DNA of 64,000 nt from Oceanihabitans sp. 2_MG-2023 (GCF_030547245.1 NZ_JAUOQT010000004.1:5001-69000), one strand, 5' to 3'; positions 10,236 through 19,496 are shown, counted from the stretch's first letter. Numbers and translations are program-made. Notes: a model not told the origin generated them from the sequence alone.

Positions 10236-10913
10236 TTAATCGTCTAATAAATCAGGTCTTCTATCTTTAGTACGTTGATAAGCTTGTTCTTCACGCCATT
10301 TTTCTATTTTAGCATGGTTACCGCTAAATAACAATTCTGGTACTTGCCATCCTTTGTATTCTCTTGGTTTTGTATAAATGGGTGGCGCTAGTAAATTGTC
10401 TTGAAAAGAGTCTGTTAACGCAGAAGTTTCGTTTCCTAAAACACCTGGAATTAATCGTATTATCGCATCGCATAGCACAGCTGCCCCAAGTTCTCCACCA
10501 GATAAAACATAATCTCCAATAGAGATTTCTTTGGTAATAAATTGATCGCGAACGCGTTGGTCTACACCTTTGTAATGTCCGCATAGAATAATAATATTTT
10601 CTTTTAAAGAAAGATGATTTGCCATTCCTTGGTTTAGGGTTTCTCCATCTGGAGTCATGTATATCACTTCTTCGTATTGACGTTCTTCTTTTAATCTAGT
10701 AATACATTTATCTATGGGTTCAATCATCATGACCATTCCTGCACCACCACCAAATTGAGTATCGTCTATAGATTTGTAATTGTCTGTGGTATAATCACGT
10801 AAATTATGAAAGTGTACTTCTACCAAATCCGCTTCAATGGCACGTTTAAGTATAGAAGCACTAAATGGGCTTTCTAATAATTCTGGTAAAACGGTTATAA
10901 TATCAATTCTCAT
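10236..10913 (-). CDS. trmD: tRNA (guanosine(37)-N1)-methyltransferase
   Basis: TrmD methylates N1 of G37 next to the anticodon, using S-adenosylmethionine, and so prevents +1 frameshifting. At 225 residues it has the expected length. The trefoil-knot SPOUT motifs are present: [39 protein letters not shown] and [31 protein letters not shown]. It starts at ATG 10913 ([11 protein letters not shown]). The downstream GyrI-like gene follows after 25 bases; rplS lies beyond, keeping the common trmD-rplS neighbourhood in looser form. Confidence 0.97.
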   Translation of the reverse strand: MRIDIITVLPELLESPFSASILKRAIEADLVEVHFHNLRDYTTDNYKSIDDTQFGGGAGMVMMIEPIDKCITRLKEERQYEEVIYMTPDGETLNQGMANHLSLKENIIILCGHYKGVDQRVRDQFITKEISIGDYVLSGGELGAAVLCDAIIRLIPGVLGNETSALTDSFQDNLLAPPIYTKPREYKGWQVPELLFSGNHAKIEKWREEQAYQRTKDRRPDLLDD

Positions 10914-10966
10914 GCGTATTTTTTATAAGTTGCAAAGATGCAAAGAATATGATGAAAAATAAAGGA

Positions 10967-11410
10967 TTAAACTTTGGAGTTTTTCCAAAAGAAATGCAAA
11001 TCGGAATCTGGTTTAAAACCTAATCGTTTGTAAAGGTTTTGCGCAGGATTATTTGCAGCAGTTTGAATAGCTAAACCTTTGTTGTTTTCTTGTTGACATA
11101 AAACCTTTGCTTGATTAATAAGTGCTTCTCCAATACCAAGGTTTCTATATGCTGCATCTATATATAAATCATTTAGTAAGTACATTTCACGCATAGAAAC
11201 TGAAGAATACAAAGGGTATAACTGCGTGAAACCAACAGCCTTTTCTTTTAAATAAGCTATAAAGATTACAGCGTCTTTATTTTCTATACGTTTCTTTAAA
11301 AATGCTTTTGCAGCTTCAGGATTTGATGCTTGTTTATAAAAAATTCGGTAATTATTGAAAAGAGGTGTTAACGCTTCTATATGATCTATTGTTGCAGTAA
11401 TTATATTCAT
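10967..11410 (-). CDS. GNAT family N-acetyltransferase
   Basis: A 147-residue GNAT acetyltransferase. The acetyl-CoA-binding motif A is LYIDAAYRNLGIGEALINQA (about residues 80-100), and the C-terminal NPAQNLYKRLGFKPD is the usual motif B. The substrate cannot be read from the sequence. It follows a terminator and precedes trmD by about 50 bases. Confidence 0.88.
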   Translation of the reverse strand: MNIITATIDHIEALTPLFNNYRIFYKQASNPEAAKAFLKKRIENKDAVIFIAYLKEKAVGFTQLYPLYSSVSMREMYLLNDLYIDAAYRNLGIGEALINQAKVLCQQENNKGLAIQTAANNPAQNLYKRLGFKPDSDLHFFWKNSKV

Positions 11411-11411
11411 A

Positions 11412-11446
11412 AAAAAAATCTGTAATGTGAAATTACAGATTTTTTA
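11412..11446 (-). terminator. Rho-independent terminator
   Basis: A 13-bp stem (11414-11426 with 11432-11444) with A/T flanks lies about 40 bases beyond the stop of the coiled-coil membrane protein on the minus strand and just before the GNAT start codon. Confidence 0.85.
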
Positions 11447-11485
11447 ATTATTTCAAGATTCCCTTGAGGTATTATTTTATAAAGA

Positions 11486-12115
11486 TTAGCTATTATTTTT
11501 TTGTTTGTTTAATTCGTCTTGCAGTTGACGTCTAACTTTTTGCTCACGTTCTAAAGCTATTTTTCTGTGTTCTTCAAACTCTTCTTCTATTTCGGATAAA
11601 GATTTATTTGCTTCTCGAGTTATTGCATTACTGTTTTTAAATTTGTAGATAAAAAATAGTAAAAAGGCTAATAGAGCTCCAATAATAGACCACATTAAAA
11701 CGTTATATCCAGATTTGCTCATTTGGATTCCAAATAAAGACATGCTATCTTTTTCTTGATTAGTTTGCTCTAAAGTACCTTGCGTATTTGTTAAACTTGC
11801 TTTTAAAGTAGCAATTTCTTTTGCTTGACTATTTACTACAGCTTGCGTTTTGGTTAAGTTTTTATGCACCGTTTTTAAAGAGTCAATAGTGTGCGCTCTT
11901 AAAGTGAGTAGCATACTTCGTTTAACAGCTTCATAAGGTTGTCCATTAGTACCTTTAAAATTTCCAGACTTTCTTAAAATATATTCAAATTGATTATCTA
12001 TTGTGCCACTATTTAATGAAAGGTTGTCTTCTTCTTCCGCATTATTTGTTTGTGCATTAATAGTAGTACAGAATAAAGATATGGATAGAATTATAAGAAA
12101 TTTAAAAGAATTCAT
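11486..12115 (-). CDS. Exported coiled-coil protein with one central membrane helix
   Basis: A 209-residue protein with a signal peptide ending at TTINAQ (residue 22), a domain with the conserved-looking block NQFEYILRKSGNFKGTNGQPYEAVKRSM (43-70), a coiled coil (75-120), a membrane helix (about 137-158), and a second highly charged coiled coil to the end. Flavobacterial homologues are sometimes labelled tRNA (guanine-N1)-methyltransferase. Nothing in the sequence supports that: it has no SPOUT motifs, and the real trmD is 600 bases away. The topology suggests an envelope protein with a periplasmic head and a cytoplasmic coiled coil. The function is unknown. Confidence 0.7.
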   Translation of the reverse strand: MNSFKFLIILSISLFCTTINAQTNNAEEEDNLSLNSGTIDNQFEYILRKSGNFKGTNGQPYEAVKRSMLLTLRAHTIDSLKTVHKNLTKTQAVVNSQAKEIATLKASLTNTQGTLEQTNQEKDSMSLFGIQMSKSGYNVLMWSIIGALLAFLLFFIYKFKNSNAITREANKSLSEIEEEFEEHRKIALEREQKVRRQLQDELNKQKNNS

Positions 12116-12229
12116 TTAGAAAATTAGTTTGGTTTATTTTTTACGAAAATAACAAATTATGTTTATTTAGATGCTTAATGCCTTTCAAAATGATTACAAA
12201 AACAAAGATTTAACATAATTTTTTTTAAT

Positions 12230-12256
12230 TAAAAAGCCTCACAAAAGTGAGGCTTA
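12230..12256 (-). terminator. Rho-independent terminator after gap
   Basis: AAGCCTCAC (12234-12242) pairs perfectly with GTGAGGCTT (12247-12255) around an AAAA loop, followed on the minus strand by a T-rich run. It lies 35 bases beyond the GAPDH stop. Confidence 0.88.
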
Positions 12257-12289
12257 AATATATACGTTAGTAATTAAACTTTAGATGTT

Positions 12290-13738
12290 TTAGTAATAAG
12301 TATGTCTTCTAACTTTTGCAATATATTTTGCTAAACGAATGACCTGGTGGCTATATCCATATTCGTTATCATACCATATATATAAGATTGCATTTTTACC
12401 ATCTTCTCTAACAATAGTTGCTTTACTGTCGTAAATAGAAGGAGCAGAACTACCAACAATATCACTAGAAACTAACTCGTCACTAAGTTCATATTTTATT
12501 TGTTCTACTAAGTTTCCTTCTAAGGCATACTTTTTCATTATAGTATTTAAGCCATCTACAGAAGTTGGTTTCTCTAGTTCTAAATTCAATATCGCTAAAG
12601 ATCCGTTAGGTACAGGAACTCGAATTGCATTAGAAGTTAATTTGCCTTCCAAACTAGGTAAGGCTTTGCTAACTGCTTTTCCTGCTCCAGTTTCTGTAAT
12701 TACCATGTTTAATGCAGCTGCACGTCCACGTCTGTATTTACTATGAAAATTATCTACTAAATTTTGATCATTAGTATATGCATGAATCGTTTCTAGATGT
12801 CCAGATTTTACACCAAAAGAATCTTCTACCGCTTTTAAAATTGGTGTAATAGCATTTGTGGTACATGAAGCTGCAGAAAAAACATGTACTTCGTCTGGAT
12901 TGTGTTCTCTATGATTTACACCATGTACAATATTTGGTACACCTTTACCTGGCGCAGTAAGTAATACTTTATCAGTTCCTTTCGATTTTAAGTGTCTTCC
13001 TAAAGCCTCATTATCTCTAAAAGCTCCAGTATTATCAATTACTAAAGCGTTATTTATATCGTATTTTGTATAATCTATATCTTCTGGTGCGTTTGCAGAA
13101 ATAATATTTACGGTTGTACCATTAATAATTAATGCGCTATTTTCGACGTCAATAGAAACGGTTCCAGAAAAATCACCATGCACAGAATCGTTACGTAATA
13201 AAGAAGCTCTTTTTTCTAAAACAGTTGCATTAACTGCACCACGAGTTACAATAGCTCTTAAACGTAATTGAGTTCCTTTACCAGCTTTGGTCATTAATTC
13301 TCTAGCTACTAATCGACCAATTCTACCAAAACCATAAAGCACTACATCTTTAGGTTTAATACTTCCATTTTTGCTAGCATCTTTAAGTTTGTCGGCTACA
13401 AATGCAGTTGCATTATTGTAATTTCCTTCTTCTATGTGGTACTCATAGGTTAATTTACCAATATCTAATTTGGCAGGAGGAAGGTCTAGGGTCTTAATTG
13501 CTTGAGCAATTTCTACAGAATCAAAAATAGAAATTGGTTTTTGTACAAACTCACAAGCATATTCATGTAAGTTTAAAATGTCGCTAACATTTTTATCTAT
13601 TAATTGATTTCTAAAAATAACTAGTTCGATAGATTTATCGTACCAAAGGTCGCTTACTATTTTAATAAATTCTACAGTAGCTCTACGTCTATCTGCTTGA
13701 AAAGCTAATTCGCTTTCATAAGTTTCGTTAATAGGCAT
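12290..13738 (-). CDS. gap: Glyceraldehyde-3-phosphate dehydrogenase, long Bacteroidota form
   Basis: A 482-residue GAPDH with an extra N-terminal segment of about 130 residues before the NAD-binding motif YGFGRIGR (135-142). The catalytic cysteine is C292 in SAASCTTNAITP and the activating histidine is H319 in LETIHAYTND. It oxidises glyceraldehyde 3-phosphate to 1,3-bisphosphoglycerate in glycolysis, or runs the reverse in gluconeogenesis. Ordinary GAPDH is about 335 residues; the long form is common in this phylum, often beside a second, short paralogue that is not in this window. The extension (ELAFQADRRRATVEFIKIVSDLW...) has no motif I recognise. Confidence 0.93.
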   Translation of the reverse strand: MPINETYESELAFQADRRRATVEFIKIVSDLWYDKSIELVIFRNQLIDKNVSDILNLHEYACEFVQKPISIFDSVEIAQAIKTLDLPPAKLDIGKLTYEYHIEEGNYNNATAFVADKLKDASKNGSIKPKDVVLYGFGRIGRLVARELMTKAGKGTQLRLRAIVTRGAVNATVLEKRASLLRNDSVHGDFSGTVSIDVENSALIINGTTVNIISANAPEDIDYTKYDINNALVIDNTGAFRDNEALGRHLKSKGTDKVLLTAPGKGVPNIVHGVNHREHNPDEVHVFSAASCTTNAITPILKAVEDSFGVKSGHLETIHAYTNDQNLVDNFHSKYRRGRAAALNMVITETGAGKAVSKALPSLEGKLTSNAIRVPVPNGSLAILNLELEKPTSVDGLNTIMKKYALEGNLVEQIKYELSDELVSSDIVGSSAPSIYDSKATIVREDGKNAILYIWYDNEYGYSHQVIRLAKYIAKVRRHTYY

Positions 13739-13771
13739 TGTTAAAATATTTTTGTGTTGTTAATTTTTTTG

Positions 13772-13779
13772 CAAAAGTA
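13772..13779 (-). promoter_or_regulatory. Possible -7 element for gap
   Basis: TACTTTTG on the minus strand fits TAnnTTTG and lies about 33 bases before the GAPDH start codon. No good TTG is found at the usual distance upstream, so the call is weak. Confidence 0.35.
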
Positions 13780-13820
13780 ACATATTTCAAACGTTTTCGT
13801 AGCTAATTTTACACAAAATA

Positions 13821-13850
13821 AAAACGCTCTAGAAAAGGCTAGAGCGTTTG
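13821..13850 (-). terminator. Rho-independent terminator after the HtrA protease
   Basis: An 11-bp perfect stem (13822-13832 with 13839-13849) lies 26 bases after the protease stop on the minus strand and upstream of the gap promoter. Confidence 0.88.
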
Positions 13851-13875
13851 TAATAAAAAGGTGTTTTTTTTAGAA

Positions 13876-15288
13876 TTATCTAAAGTTATATCTTTCTTTT
13901 TCGCCTTTAGAGTTTATTAGTTCTATGCGTAACAATTCATTAGTTTGTCTATTTTTTAATATGGTTTGTACATCTTCAATACTATTTACTTTAATATCGT
14001 TAATAGCAGTAATAATATCACCAACTTGTACGCCGTTGTTCATCCAATAGCCTAAGTAGTTCTTGTTATTGGTTAAACTTGCAATTTTTACACCATTGTC
14101 TGTTTTGTATTTTTTAAGGTCTTTTGCTTTTGCATTTTTAATTACTCCAATAATGGGAACGGTTAAAGTTTCATTTTTAAGTAATGTTACAGGAAAAACC
14201 CTTTGTTCTCCATTTCTTAAAACCGTAACGTTAATTACATCTTTCGGACTTTTTGAGTTTAGAAATCCTTTTAAGTCGGAGAATTTTTTAATATCTACAT
14301 TTTCTAATTTTTGAATAATATCACCGCTTTTTAATCCAGCTATATCTGCTCCAGAGTCTTCTTCTACTTCTTCAATGTAAAACCCTTCGCTTGTGTTTAA
14401 TCCGAATTTTTCAGCATAACCAGAACTTATAGGACTTCCAGATACACCTAGAATTCCGTTTTGTACATTACCAAATTCCATAATATCTTGTACTACTTTT
14501 TTTGCAATATTACTTGGTACAGCAAAAGAATAGCCAATATAAGATCCCGTTTGCGATGTAATAGCAGTATTAATTCCTATTAAATCCCCATTTGTATTTA
14601 CCAAAGCACCACCAGAATTCCCAGGATTTACAGCAGCGTCTGTTTGTATAAAAGACTGATTGCTTAAACCAGATAAATCTCTTGATTTTGCGCTAATAAT
14701 TCCAGCTGTGACTGTTGATGTTAAATTAAAAGGATTACCAATTGCAAGAACCCATTCGCCAATTTTGGCTTCGTCGCTATCGCCAAAAACAGTAAATGGT
14801 AATTCTTCATCAGCTTCCACTTTAATTAAGGCAATATCTGTTTTTTCATCTGTACCAATAATAGTAGCATCATAGGTTTTGTTGTTATTCATTGTTACAG
14901 TAAGCTCTCTAGAACCAGCAATAACATGGTTATTGGTAATAATATAACCATCTGGCGAAATGATAACACCAGAACCCGTACCAACTTGTGCACGTTGTGG
15001 TTGTCTTCCAAAAAACAAATCTTCATAGGTCATTTGTTTAGAGTTTATTGTTGTGTTTTTTACGTGAACTACAGTATGTACTGTTTTTTCTGCAGCAGCT
15101 TCAAAGTTCACATCTCTATCTGGAGTAAAATTTGCATTACTTGTGTGGTTTACAGGAAAACTAAAAGGTTGTTCTTGCTTTTCTTGCACTACAACATGCT
15201 GTTCTTTTTCCATAAAAATTTTATAAGCACCTAGAGTAATTGCTCCTCCTAATGCTGAAACGAATAATAGGGATAAAATCTTTTTCAT
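13876..15288 (-). CDS. Periplasmic serine protease of the DegP/HtrA family
   Basis: A 470-residue envelope protease. The start at ATG 15288 gives MKKILSLLFVSALGGAITLG, an N-terminal signal or anchor; the longer frame upstream adds an implausible leader. The catalytic triad is visible: H121 in ITNNHVIAG, D151 in TDIALIK and S225 in NPGNSGGALV. Two PDZ domains follow (about 285-375 and 390-465), as in DegP. The family degrades or refolds misfolded envelope proteins. The PDZ-1 carboxylate loop is seen in NGILGVSG. It is transcribed divergently from dapF with a 139-base shared upstream region. Confidence 0.93.
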   Translation of the reverse strand: MKKILSLLFVSALGGAITLGAYKIFMEKEQHVVVQEKQEQPFSFPVNHTSNANFTPDRDVNFEAAAEKTVHTVVHVKNTTINSKQMTYEDLFFGRQPQRAQVGTGSGVIISPDGYIITNNHVIAGSRELTVTMNNNKTYDATIIGTDEKTDIALIKVEADEELPFTVFGDSDEAKIGEWVLAIGNPFNLTSTVTAGIISAKSRDLSGLSNQSFIQTDAAVNPGNSGGALVNTNGDLIGINTAITSQTGSYIGYSFAVPSNIAKKVVQDIMEFGNVQNGILGVSGSPISSGYAEKFGLNTSEGFYIEEVEEDSGADIAGLKSGDIIQKLENVDIKKFSDLKGFLNSKSPKDVINVTVLRNGEQRVFPVTLLKNETLTVPIIGVIKNAKAKDLKKYKTDNGVKIASLTNNKNYLGYWMNNGVQVGDIITAINDIKVNSIEDVQTILKNRQTNELLRIELINSKGEKERYNFR

Positions 15289-15400
15289 AATTATATATCT
15301 GTTTAGTATAAAAAGGTTAACGATTAAAATTAAAAAATTGTTGTTTAATAAAATCAACTTTAACGCGTATTTAACACCTATTAATACCGTTTAATATTGT

Positions 15401-15408
15401 TATATTTG
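15401..15408 (+). promoter_or_regulatory. Probable -7 element for the dapF operon
   Basis: TATATTTG matches the Bacteroidota -7 consensus exactly and lies 19 bases before the dapF start codon. I do not see a TTG at the usual -33 distance. Confidence 0.5.
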
Positions 15409-15427
15409 TCGTAATAATTACTATTTA

Positions 15428-16204
15428 ATGACACACACTTTTTATAAATATCAAGGAACAGGAAACGATTTTGTGATGATAGATAATCGGAGCAATACCT
15501 TTAATAAGAAAGACACAAAGAAGGTTGCTTTTTTATGCGATAGACGTTTTGGTATTGGAGCAGATGGATTGATTTTACTAGAAAATCATGATACTGCTGA
15601 TTTTAAGATGGTGTATTATAATGCAGATGGAAATGAAAGTACCATGTGTGGAAATGGAGGAAGATGTATTGTTGCTTTTGCAAAATTTTTAAATATTATT
15701 AATACACATACTACTTTTGAAGCTGTAGATGGTATGCATGATGCTATTGTAGAAAAGGATATAGTAAAGTTACATATGCAAAATGTAGATTTGGTTGAAA
15801 AACATGCCAATCACATCTTCTTAAATACAGGTTCGCCACATCATGTACAAAAAGAAGCGAATTTAAAAACCTTAGATATTAAAACCGAAGGAGCAAAAAT
15901 TAGATATGGAATCCCTTATAATGAAGCTGGAACAAATGTAAATTTCGTTTCGAAAGTTAACGATACTACTTTTGCTGTTCGAACTTACGAACGTGGCGTA
16001 GAAGACGAAACATTATCTTGTGGAACCGGTGTTACTGCAGTTGCAATTGCCATGCATTTTATTGGAGAAACCGAAAAAAATATAATCCGCTTACAAGTAG
16101 AAGGAGGCGAACTACAAGTGTCCTTTGATAGAAAGGGAAAAACGTATCAAAATGTTTGGCTAATTGGTCCTGCAAAACAAGTTTTTAAAGGAACTATTTC
16201 ATGA
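15428..16204 (+). CDS. dapF: Diaminopimelate epimerase
   Basis: A 258-residue DapF, which interconverts LL- and meso-diaminopimelate for lysine and peptidoglycan synthesis, without a cofactor. Both catalytic cysteines are present: C74 in MCGNGGRC and C198 in LSCGTGVTA. The N-terminal KYQGTGNDFVMID and IGADGLILLE blocks are typical. The stop overlaps the start of the next gene (ATGA), indicating translational coupling. Together with dapA at 35499 and mltG two genes downstream, it belongs to cell-wall precursor and wall-growth functions. Confidence 0.97.
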   Translation: MTHTFYKYQGTGNDFVMIDNRSNTFNKKDTKKVAFLCDRRFGIGADGLILLENHDTADFKMVYYNADGNESTMCGNGGRCIVAFAKFLNIINTHTTFEAVDGMHDAIVEKDIVKLHMQNVDLVEKHANHIFLNTGSPHHVQKEANLKTLDIKTEGAKIRYGIPYNEAGTNVNFVSKVNDTTFAVRTYERGVEDETLSCGTGVTAVAIAMHFIGETEKNIIRLQVEGGELQVSFDRKGKTYQNVWLIGPAKQVFKGTIS

Positions 16205-16725
16205 TTACATTAAAAGGTGAACATATATATTTACGAGCTTTAGAGCCTGAAGATTTAGCGTTTATTCATACGATTGAAAACGACGAAAGTATTTGGGAAA
16301 TTAGCAATACTATAACACCATACTCTAAATATTTAATAAAGCAATATTTAGAGCATGCACACAAAGATATTTACGAAGTAAAACAACTACGACTTGTCAT
16401 TTCTAGTTACGATGATGTAGCGCTTGGTATGATTGATATTTTTGATTTCGATTTTAAAAACCGAAGAGCAGGAATTGGTATTCTAGTAAAAGAAGAAGCA
16501 AATAGACAAAAAGGTTTTGGAAAAGAAGCTTTGCGTTTGTTGGTCAATTATTGTTTTACTCACCTAGATTTACATCAATTATATTGTAATATTTCAGAAG
16601 AAAATAAAGCAAGCCAGAAGCTCTTTACCAATCAAGGTTTTCAAGAAATAGGATTAAAAAAAGACTGGAATCTAGTCCATAATAAATTTAAAAACGAATA
16701 TATTTTTCAACTCATTAATAAATAA
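16201..16725 (+). CDS. GNAT family acetyltransferase, RimJ/RimL type
   Basis: A 174-residue GNAT protein of the RimJ/RimL-like subgroup that often modifies protein N-termini or small amines. Diagnostic parts are the N-terminal LKGEHIYLRALEPEDL, the acetyl-CoA loop RQKGFGKEALRLLV, and the C-terminal ISEENKASQKLFTNQGFQEIG. It overlaps dapF by 4 bases and is followed directly by mltG, so it is the middle gene of an operon. The substrate is unknown. Confidence 0.88.
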   Translation: MITLKGEHIYLRALEPEDLAFIHTIENDESIWEISNTITPYSKYLIKQYLEHAHKDIYEVKQLRLVISSYDDVALGMIDIFDFDFKNRRAGIGILVKEEANRQKGFGKEALRLLVNYCFTHLDLHQLYCNISEENKASQKLFTNQGFQEIGLKKDWNLVHNKFKNEYIFQLINK

Positions 16726-17769
16726 ATGTACTTTAAAAAAATACTTTTAGCAATAGCCGTTATAGGGTTAATCGTTGCTGCTTTTTTCGCAAATTTTGTG
16801 TATAAAGCCATGTTTAAACCAAATACAAACTTTAATAATGAAGAGGCATATATATATGTGTCTAGTACTGCGGATTATAATGAAGTGCGAGAACAACTTT
16901 CACCATTATTGAAAGATATGGATGCATTTGATGCTTTAGCAGAAAAAAAGAAGTATAATACCAATCTTAAAGCAGGAAGATTTGTTGTTAAGAAAGGAAT
17001 GAATAATAATGAAATTATAAATTCTATTCGAAGTAAAAATATTCCGTTAGATCTAAGTTTTAATAATCAAGAACGATTAGAAAATTTAGCTGGTCGAATT
17101 GCATTTCAAATAGAAGCAGATAGTATTTCCCTTTTAAAGGCAATGAAGGAAGAAACATTTTTAAAGGAAAACGGATTTAATAAAGAATCCGCATTGTCTA
17201 TGTATATTCCAAATAGTTATGAAATATATTGGAATACTTCAGCCGAAGGATTTAGAAATAAAATGCTGAAAGAATATAAAAATTTCTGGAATGCTTCTAG
17301 AACTCAAAAACGAAATGCACTACATCTTTCTACTAATGAAGTCATGTCTATTGCTGCTATTGTACATAAAGAAACAGCAAAGGTTGACGAAAGACCTCGT
17401 GTTGCTGGTGTATACTTAAATAGAATAAGAAAAGGTATGCCTTTACAAGCAGATCCAACGGTTATTTATGCTAAAAAATTGAAGGAAAAAGATTTTAACC
17501 AAGTCATTAAACGTGTTTTATATAAGGATTTAGAAATAGATTCAAAATACAATACCTATAAATATCCTGGTATCCCTCCAGGACCAATTACAATGCCAGA
17601 TGTGTCTGCAATTGATGCGGTTTTAAATGCAGAAAAACACAGTTATTATTATTTTGTTGCCAATGTGAAGAATTTTGGATACCACAAATTTGCAAAAACA
17701 TTAAGCCAACATAATGCCAATAGAAATGAATATGTACGTTGGATTAATAAACAAGGAATAAACAGGTAA
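16726..17769 (+). CDS. mltG: Endolytic murein transglycosylase
   Basis: A 347-residue MltG (YceG family). An N-terminal membrane anchor (residues 5-27) is followed by a LysM-like portion and the transglycosylase domain. The catalytic glutamate is E216 in AAIVHKETAKVDERP; the conserved RVAGVYLNRIRKGMPLQADPTV and YKYPGIPPGPITMP blocks follow. It cuts nascent glycan strands inside the chain and helps set their length. The start codon is directly after the upstream stop. Confidence 0.96.
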   Translation: MYFKKILLAIAVIGLIVAAFFANFVYKAMFKPNTNFNNEEAYIYVSSTADYNEVREQLSPLLKDMDAFDALAEKKKYNTNLKAGRFVVKKGMNNNEIINSIRSKNIPLDLSFNNQERLENLAGRIAFQIEADSISLLKAMKEETFLKENGFNKESALSMYIPNSYEIYWNTSAEGFRNKMLKEYKNFWNASRTQKRNALHLSTNEVMSIAAIVHKETAKVDERPRVAGVYLNRIRKGMPLQADPTVIYAKKLKEKDFNQVIKRVLYKDLEIDSKYNTYKYPGIPPGPITMPDVSAIDAVLNAEKHSYYYFVANVKNFGYHKFAKTLSQHNANRNEYVRWINKQGINR

Positions 17770-17772
17770 CTT

Positions 17773-18678
17773 TTGAAAAAACTCATAGGTATATTTTTTC
17801 TTTTATGCATATCTACAATATATGCACAATCCGGAATTAATAACTTCTTAAAACCTAGTGATACTTTACATAAGCCAAGACGTAATGCACTTGTAATTAC
17901 CGAAGCTTCAGTTATTGGTGTGTCTTTAGTTGGTTTAAATCAGCTTTGGTACGCAGATTACGAAAAATCAAAACTACATACCCTTAATGATAATGAAGAA
18001 TGGCTTCAAATGGATAAATTTGGTCATGTGTTTTCCTCTTATCAAATGGGTAGAGCAGGAGCAGAACTTTTAAAGTGGAGTGGTGTTCGTAAAAAAGACC
18101 AATTATTATATGGCGCAACTTTAGGTTTTGGATTCTTAACCATTGTTGAAATTTTTGATGGATATTCTGAAGAATGGGGTTTTTCTTGGGGAGATATTAT
18201 TAGTAATGCAGCAGGAACAGGTTTGTATGTCGGACAAGAATTACTTTGGGAAGAGCAACGCATTACCTTAAAATATTCTTTTCATCAAACACAATATGCA
18301 TCTCAAAGACCAGATAAACTTGGTGAAGGTTTACTAGAAGAAATGTTAAAAGATTATAACGGACAAACCTATTGGTTAAGTGCCAACGTACATTCTTTTT
18401 TTAAAAAGGATAAAATCCCTAAATGGTTAAATGTTGCATTGGGTTATGGTGCAGATGGAATGTTAACAGGAAATAACGAAACCGAAGATATTTCCTTTTT
18501 AAATCAAAATAGAAAAAGGCAATACTATTTAAGTTTAGATGTCGACTTTAATAGAATAAAAACCAATTCACACTTCTTAAAAACAGTTTTTAGTGTTTTA
18601 AATGTAATAAAAGTACCTTTTCCAACATTAGAAATTAACAATAAAAATGGAATAAAGTTTCATGCTATCTACTTTTAA
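17773..18678 (+). CDS. DUF2279 (YfiM-like) exported protein, TTG start
   Basis: A 301-residue protein with signal peptide MKKLIGIFFLLCISTIYAQ and a DUF2279 core: KFGHVFSSYQMGRAGAELLKW, followed by EIFDGYSEEWGFSWGDIISNAAGTGLYVGQE. The start codon is TTG at 17773, 4 bases after mltG; no in-frame ATG preserves the signal peptide, so TTG is well supported. The histidine and acidic residues of the core are conserved in relatives, which suggests an enzyme or an integral envelope role, but no function is established to my knowledge. It is the last gene of the dapF operon. Confidence 0.85.
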   Translation: MKKLIGIFFLLCISTIYAQSGINNFLKPSDTLHKPRRNALVITEASVIGVSLVGLNQLWYADYEKSKLHTLNDNEEWLQMDKFGHVFSSYQMGRAGAELLKWSGVRKKDQLLYGATLGFGFLTIVEIFDGYSEEWGFSWGDIISNAAGTGLYVGQELLWEEQRITLKYSFHQTQYASQRPDKLGEGLLEEMLKDYNGQTYWLSANVHSFFKKDKIPKWLNVALGYGADGMLTGNNETEDISFLNQNRKRQYYLSLDVDFNRIKTNSHFLKTVFSVLNVIKVPFPTLEINNKNGIKFHAIYF

Positions 18679-18699
18679 GGGTGTTTAATCGACAATATT

Positions 18700-18729
18700 T
18701 TGATTTTTTTATGTAAACGTCTAATTTTG
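18700..18729 (+). promoter_or_regulatory. Promoter of the lysozyme-like gene
   Basis: TTG (18700-18702) and TAATTTTG (18722-18729) are exactly 19 bases apart, matching the Bacteroidota consensus. A second -7-like TATATTTG lies at 18778-18785. The start codon is at 18844, so the leader from the first site would be about 108 bases. Confidence 0.7.
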
Positions 18730-18843
18730 AATTATAAACGTATAAATAACTGATTTTCAGGTTTAATAAAAAAGTTGTATATTTGCACGCTGAAAATTTA
18801 TAAGTGATTATTACTATTAATTATTACTGAAAAATTATTCGTT

Positions 18844-19494
18844 ATGATAAAAAATATTGGAAAGTTTACGCTATTACTAACCATATGTACTTTATTAAAG
18901 CTTTCATTTTCTTCTGAAACGTTTATAAATTTTATAGACTTTCAAGAAAAAGAAGAAGTAGCTTCTGTAGAAGTATCTAATAAGGTATTTGCATTTAATA
19001 CCCTTCCTCCAAAAGAAAAATTCACTCCAACTTTAGGAAAGTCTTTTATAGGTTTTAAAGAAGCATTAGCTTTTAAAGAATCTAGAGGGGATTATTTTAC
19101 AGTAAACAAGTTTGGTTATCTAGGGAAATATCAATTTGGAGCAGAGACTTTAAAAATGATTGGTATTTATAATCCAAATCAGTTTTTGCAAAATCCGGAA
19201 TTACAAGAAAAAGCATTTGTAGCAAATGCGCAACGTAACAAATGGATTTTACGTAGAGATATAAAACGTTTTAATGGTATGACTATTAATGGTGTTTTAG
19301 TAACAGAGTCTGGTATTCTAGCTGCAGCACATTTGGCAGGACCAGGAAGTGTTAAAAAATACCTTAGAAGTTACGGAGAAACAGGTTTTGAAGATGCCTT
19401 TGGTACTTCCATTAAACATTATATGAAAAAGTTTTCAGGGTATGATACCTCTGATGTTAAAGCAAATAAAAAAGCAAGAGCAACTACTATTTAG
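18844..19494 (+). CDS. Exported lysozyme-fold protein (putative lytic transglycosylase)
   Basis: A 216-residue exported protein. After a hydrophobic N-terminus (residues 7-24) comes a lysozyme-like domain: FKEALAFKESRGDYFTVNKFGYLGKYQFG (about 73-101) has the glutamate, serine and GKYQFG pattern of transglycosylase-type folds, and GILAAAHLAGPGSVKKYLRSYG supplies the second conserved block. The likely role is cleavage of peptidoglycan in the periplasm. It stands alone, converging with an RsmI-like gene whose stop lies 3 bases away. Confidence 0.78.
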   Translation: MIKNIGKFTLLLTICTLLKLSFSSETFINFIDFQEKEEVASVEVSNKVFAFNTLPPKEKFTPTLGKSFIGFKEALAFKESRGDYFTVNKFGYLGKYQFGAETLKMIGIYNPNQFLQNPELQEKAFVANAQRNKWILRRDIKRFNGMTINGVLVTESGILAAAHLAGPGSVKKYLRSYGETGFEDAFGTSIKHYMKKFSGYDTSDVKANKKARATTI

Positions 19495-19496
19495 TT

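Noticed and set aside
10324-10584. 86-codon minus-strand frame inside trmD
   Set aside because: It is an out-of-frame shadow of trmD, with no features of its own.
17773-17775. TTG start of the DUF2279 gene as an annotation error
   Set aside because: The TTG is followed by a perfect signal peptide, and the first in-frame ATG is deep within the mature protein, so TTG is accepted.
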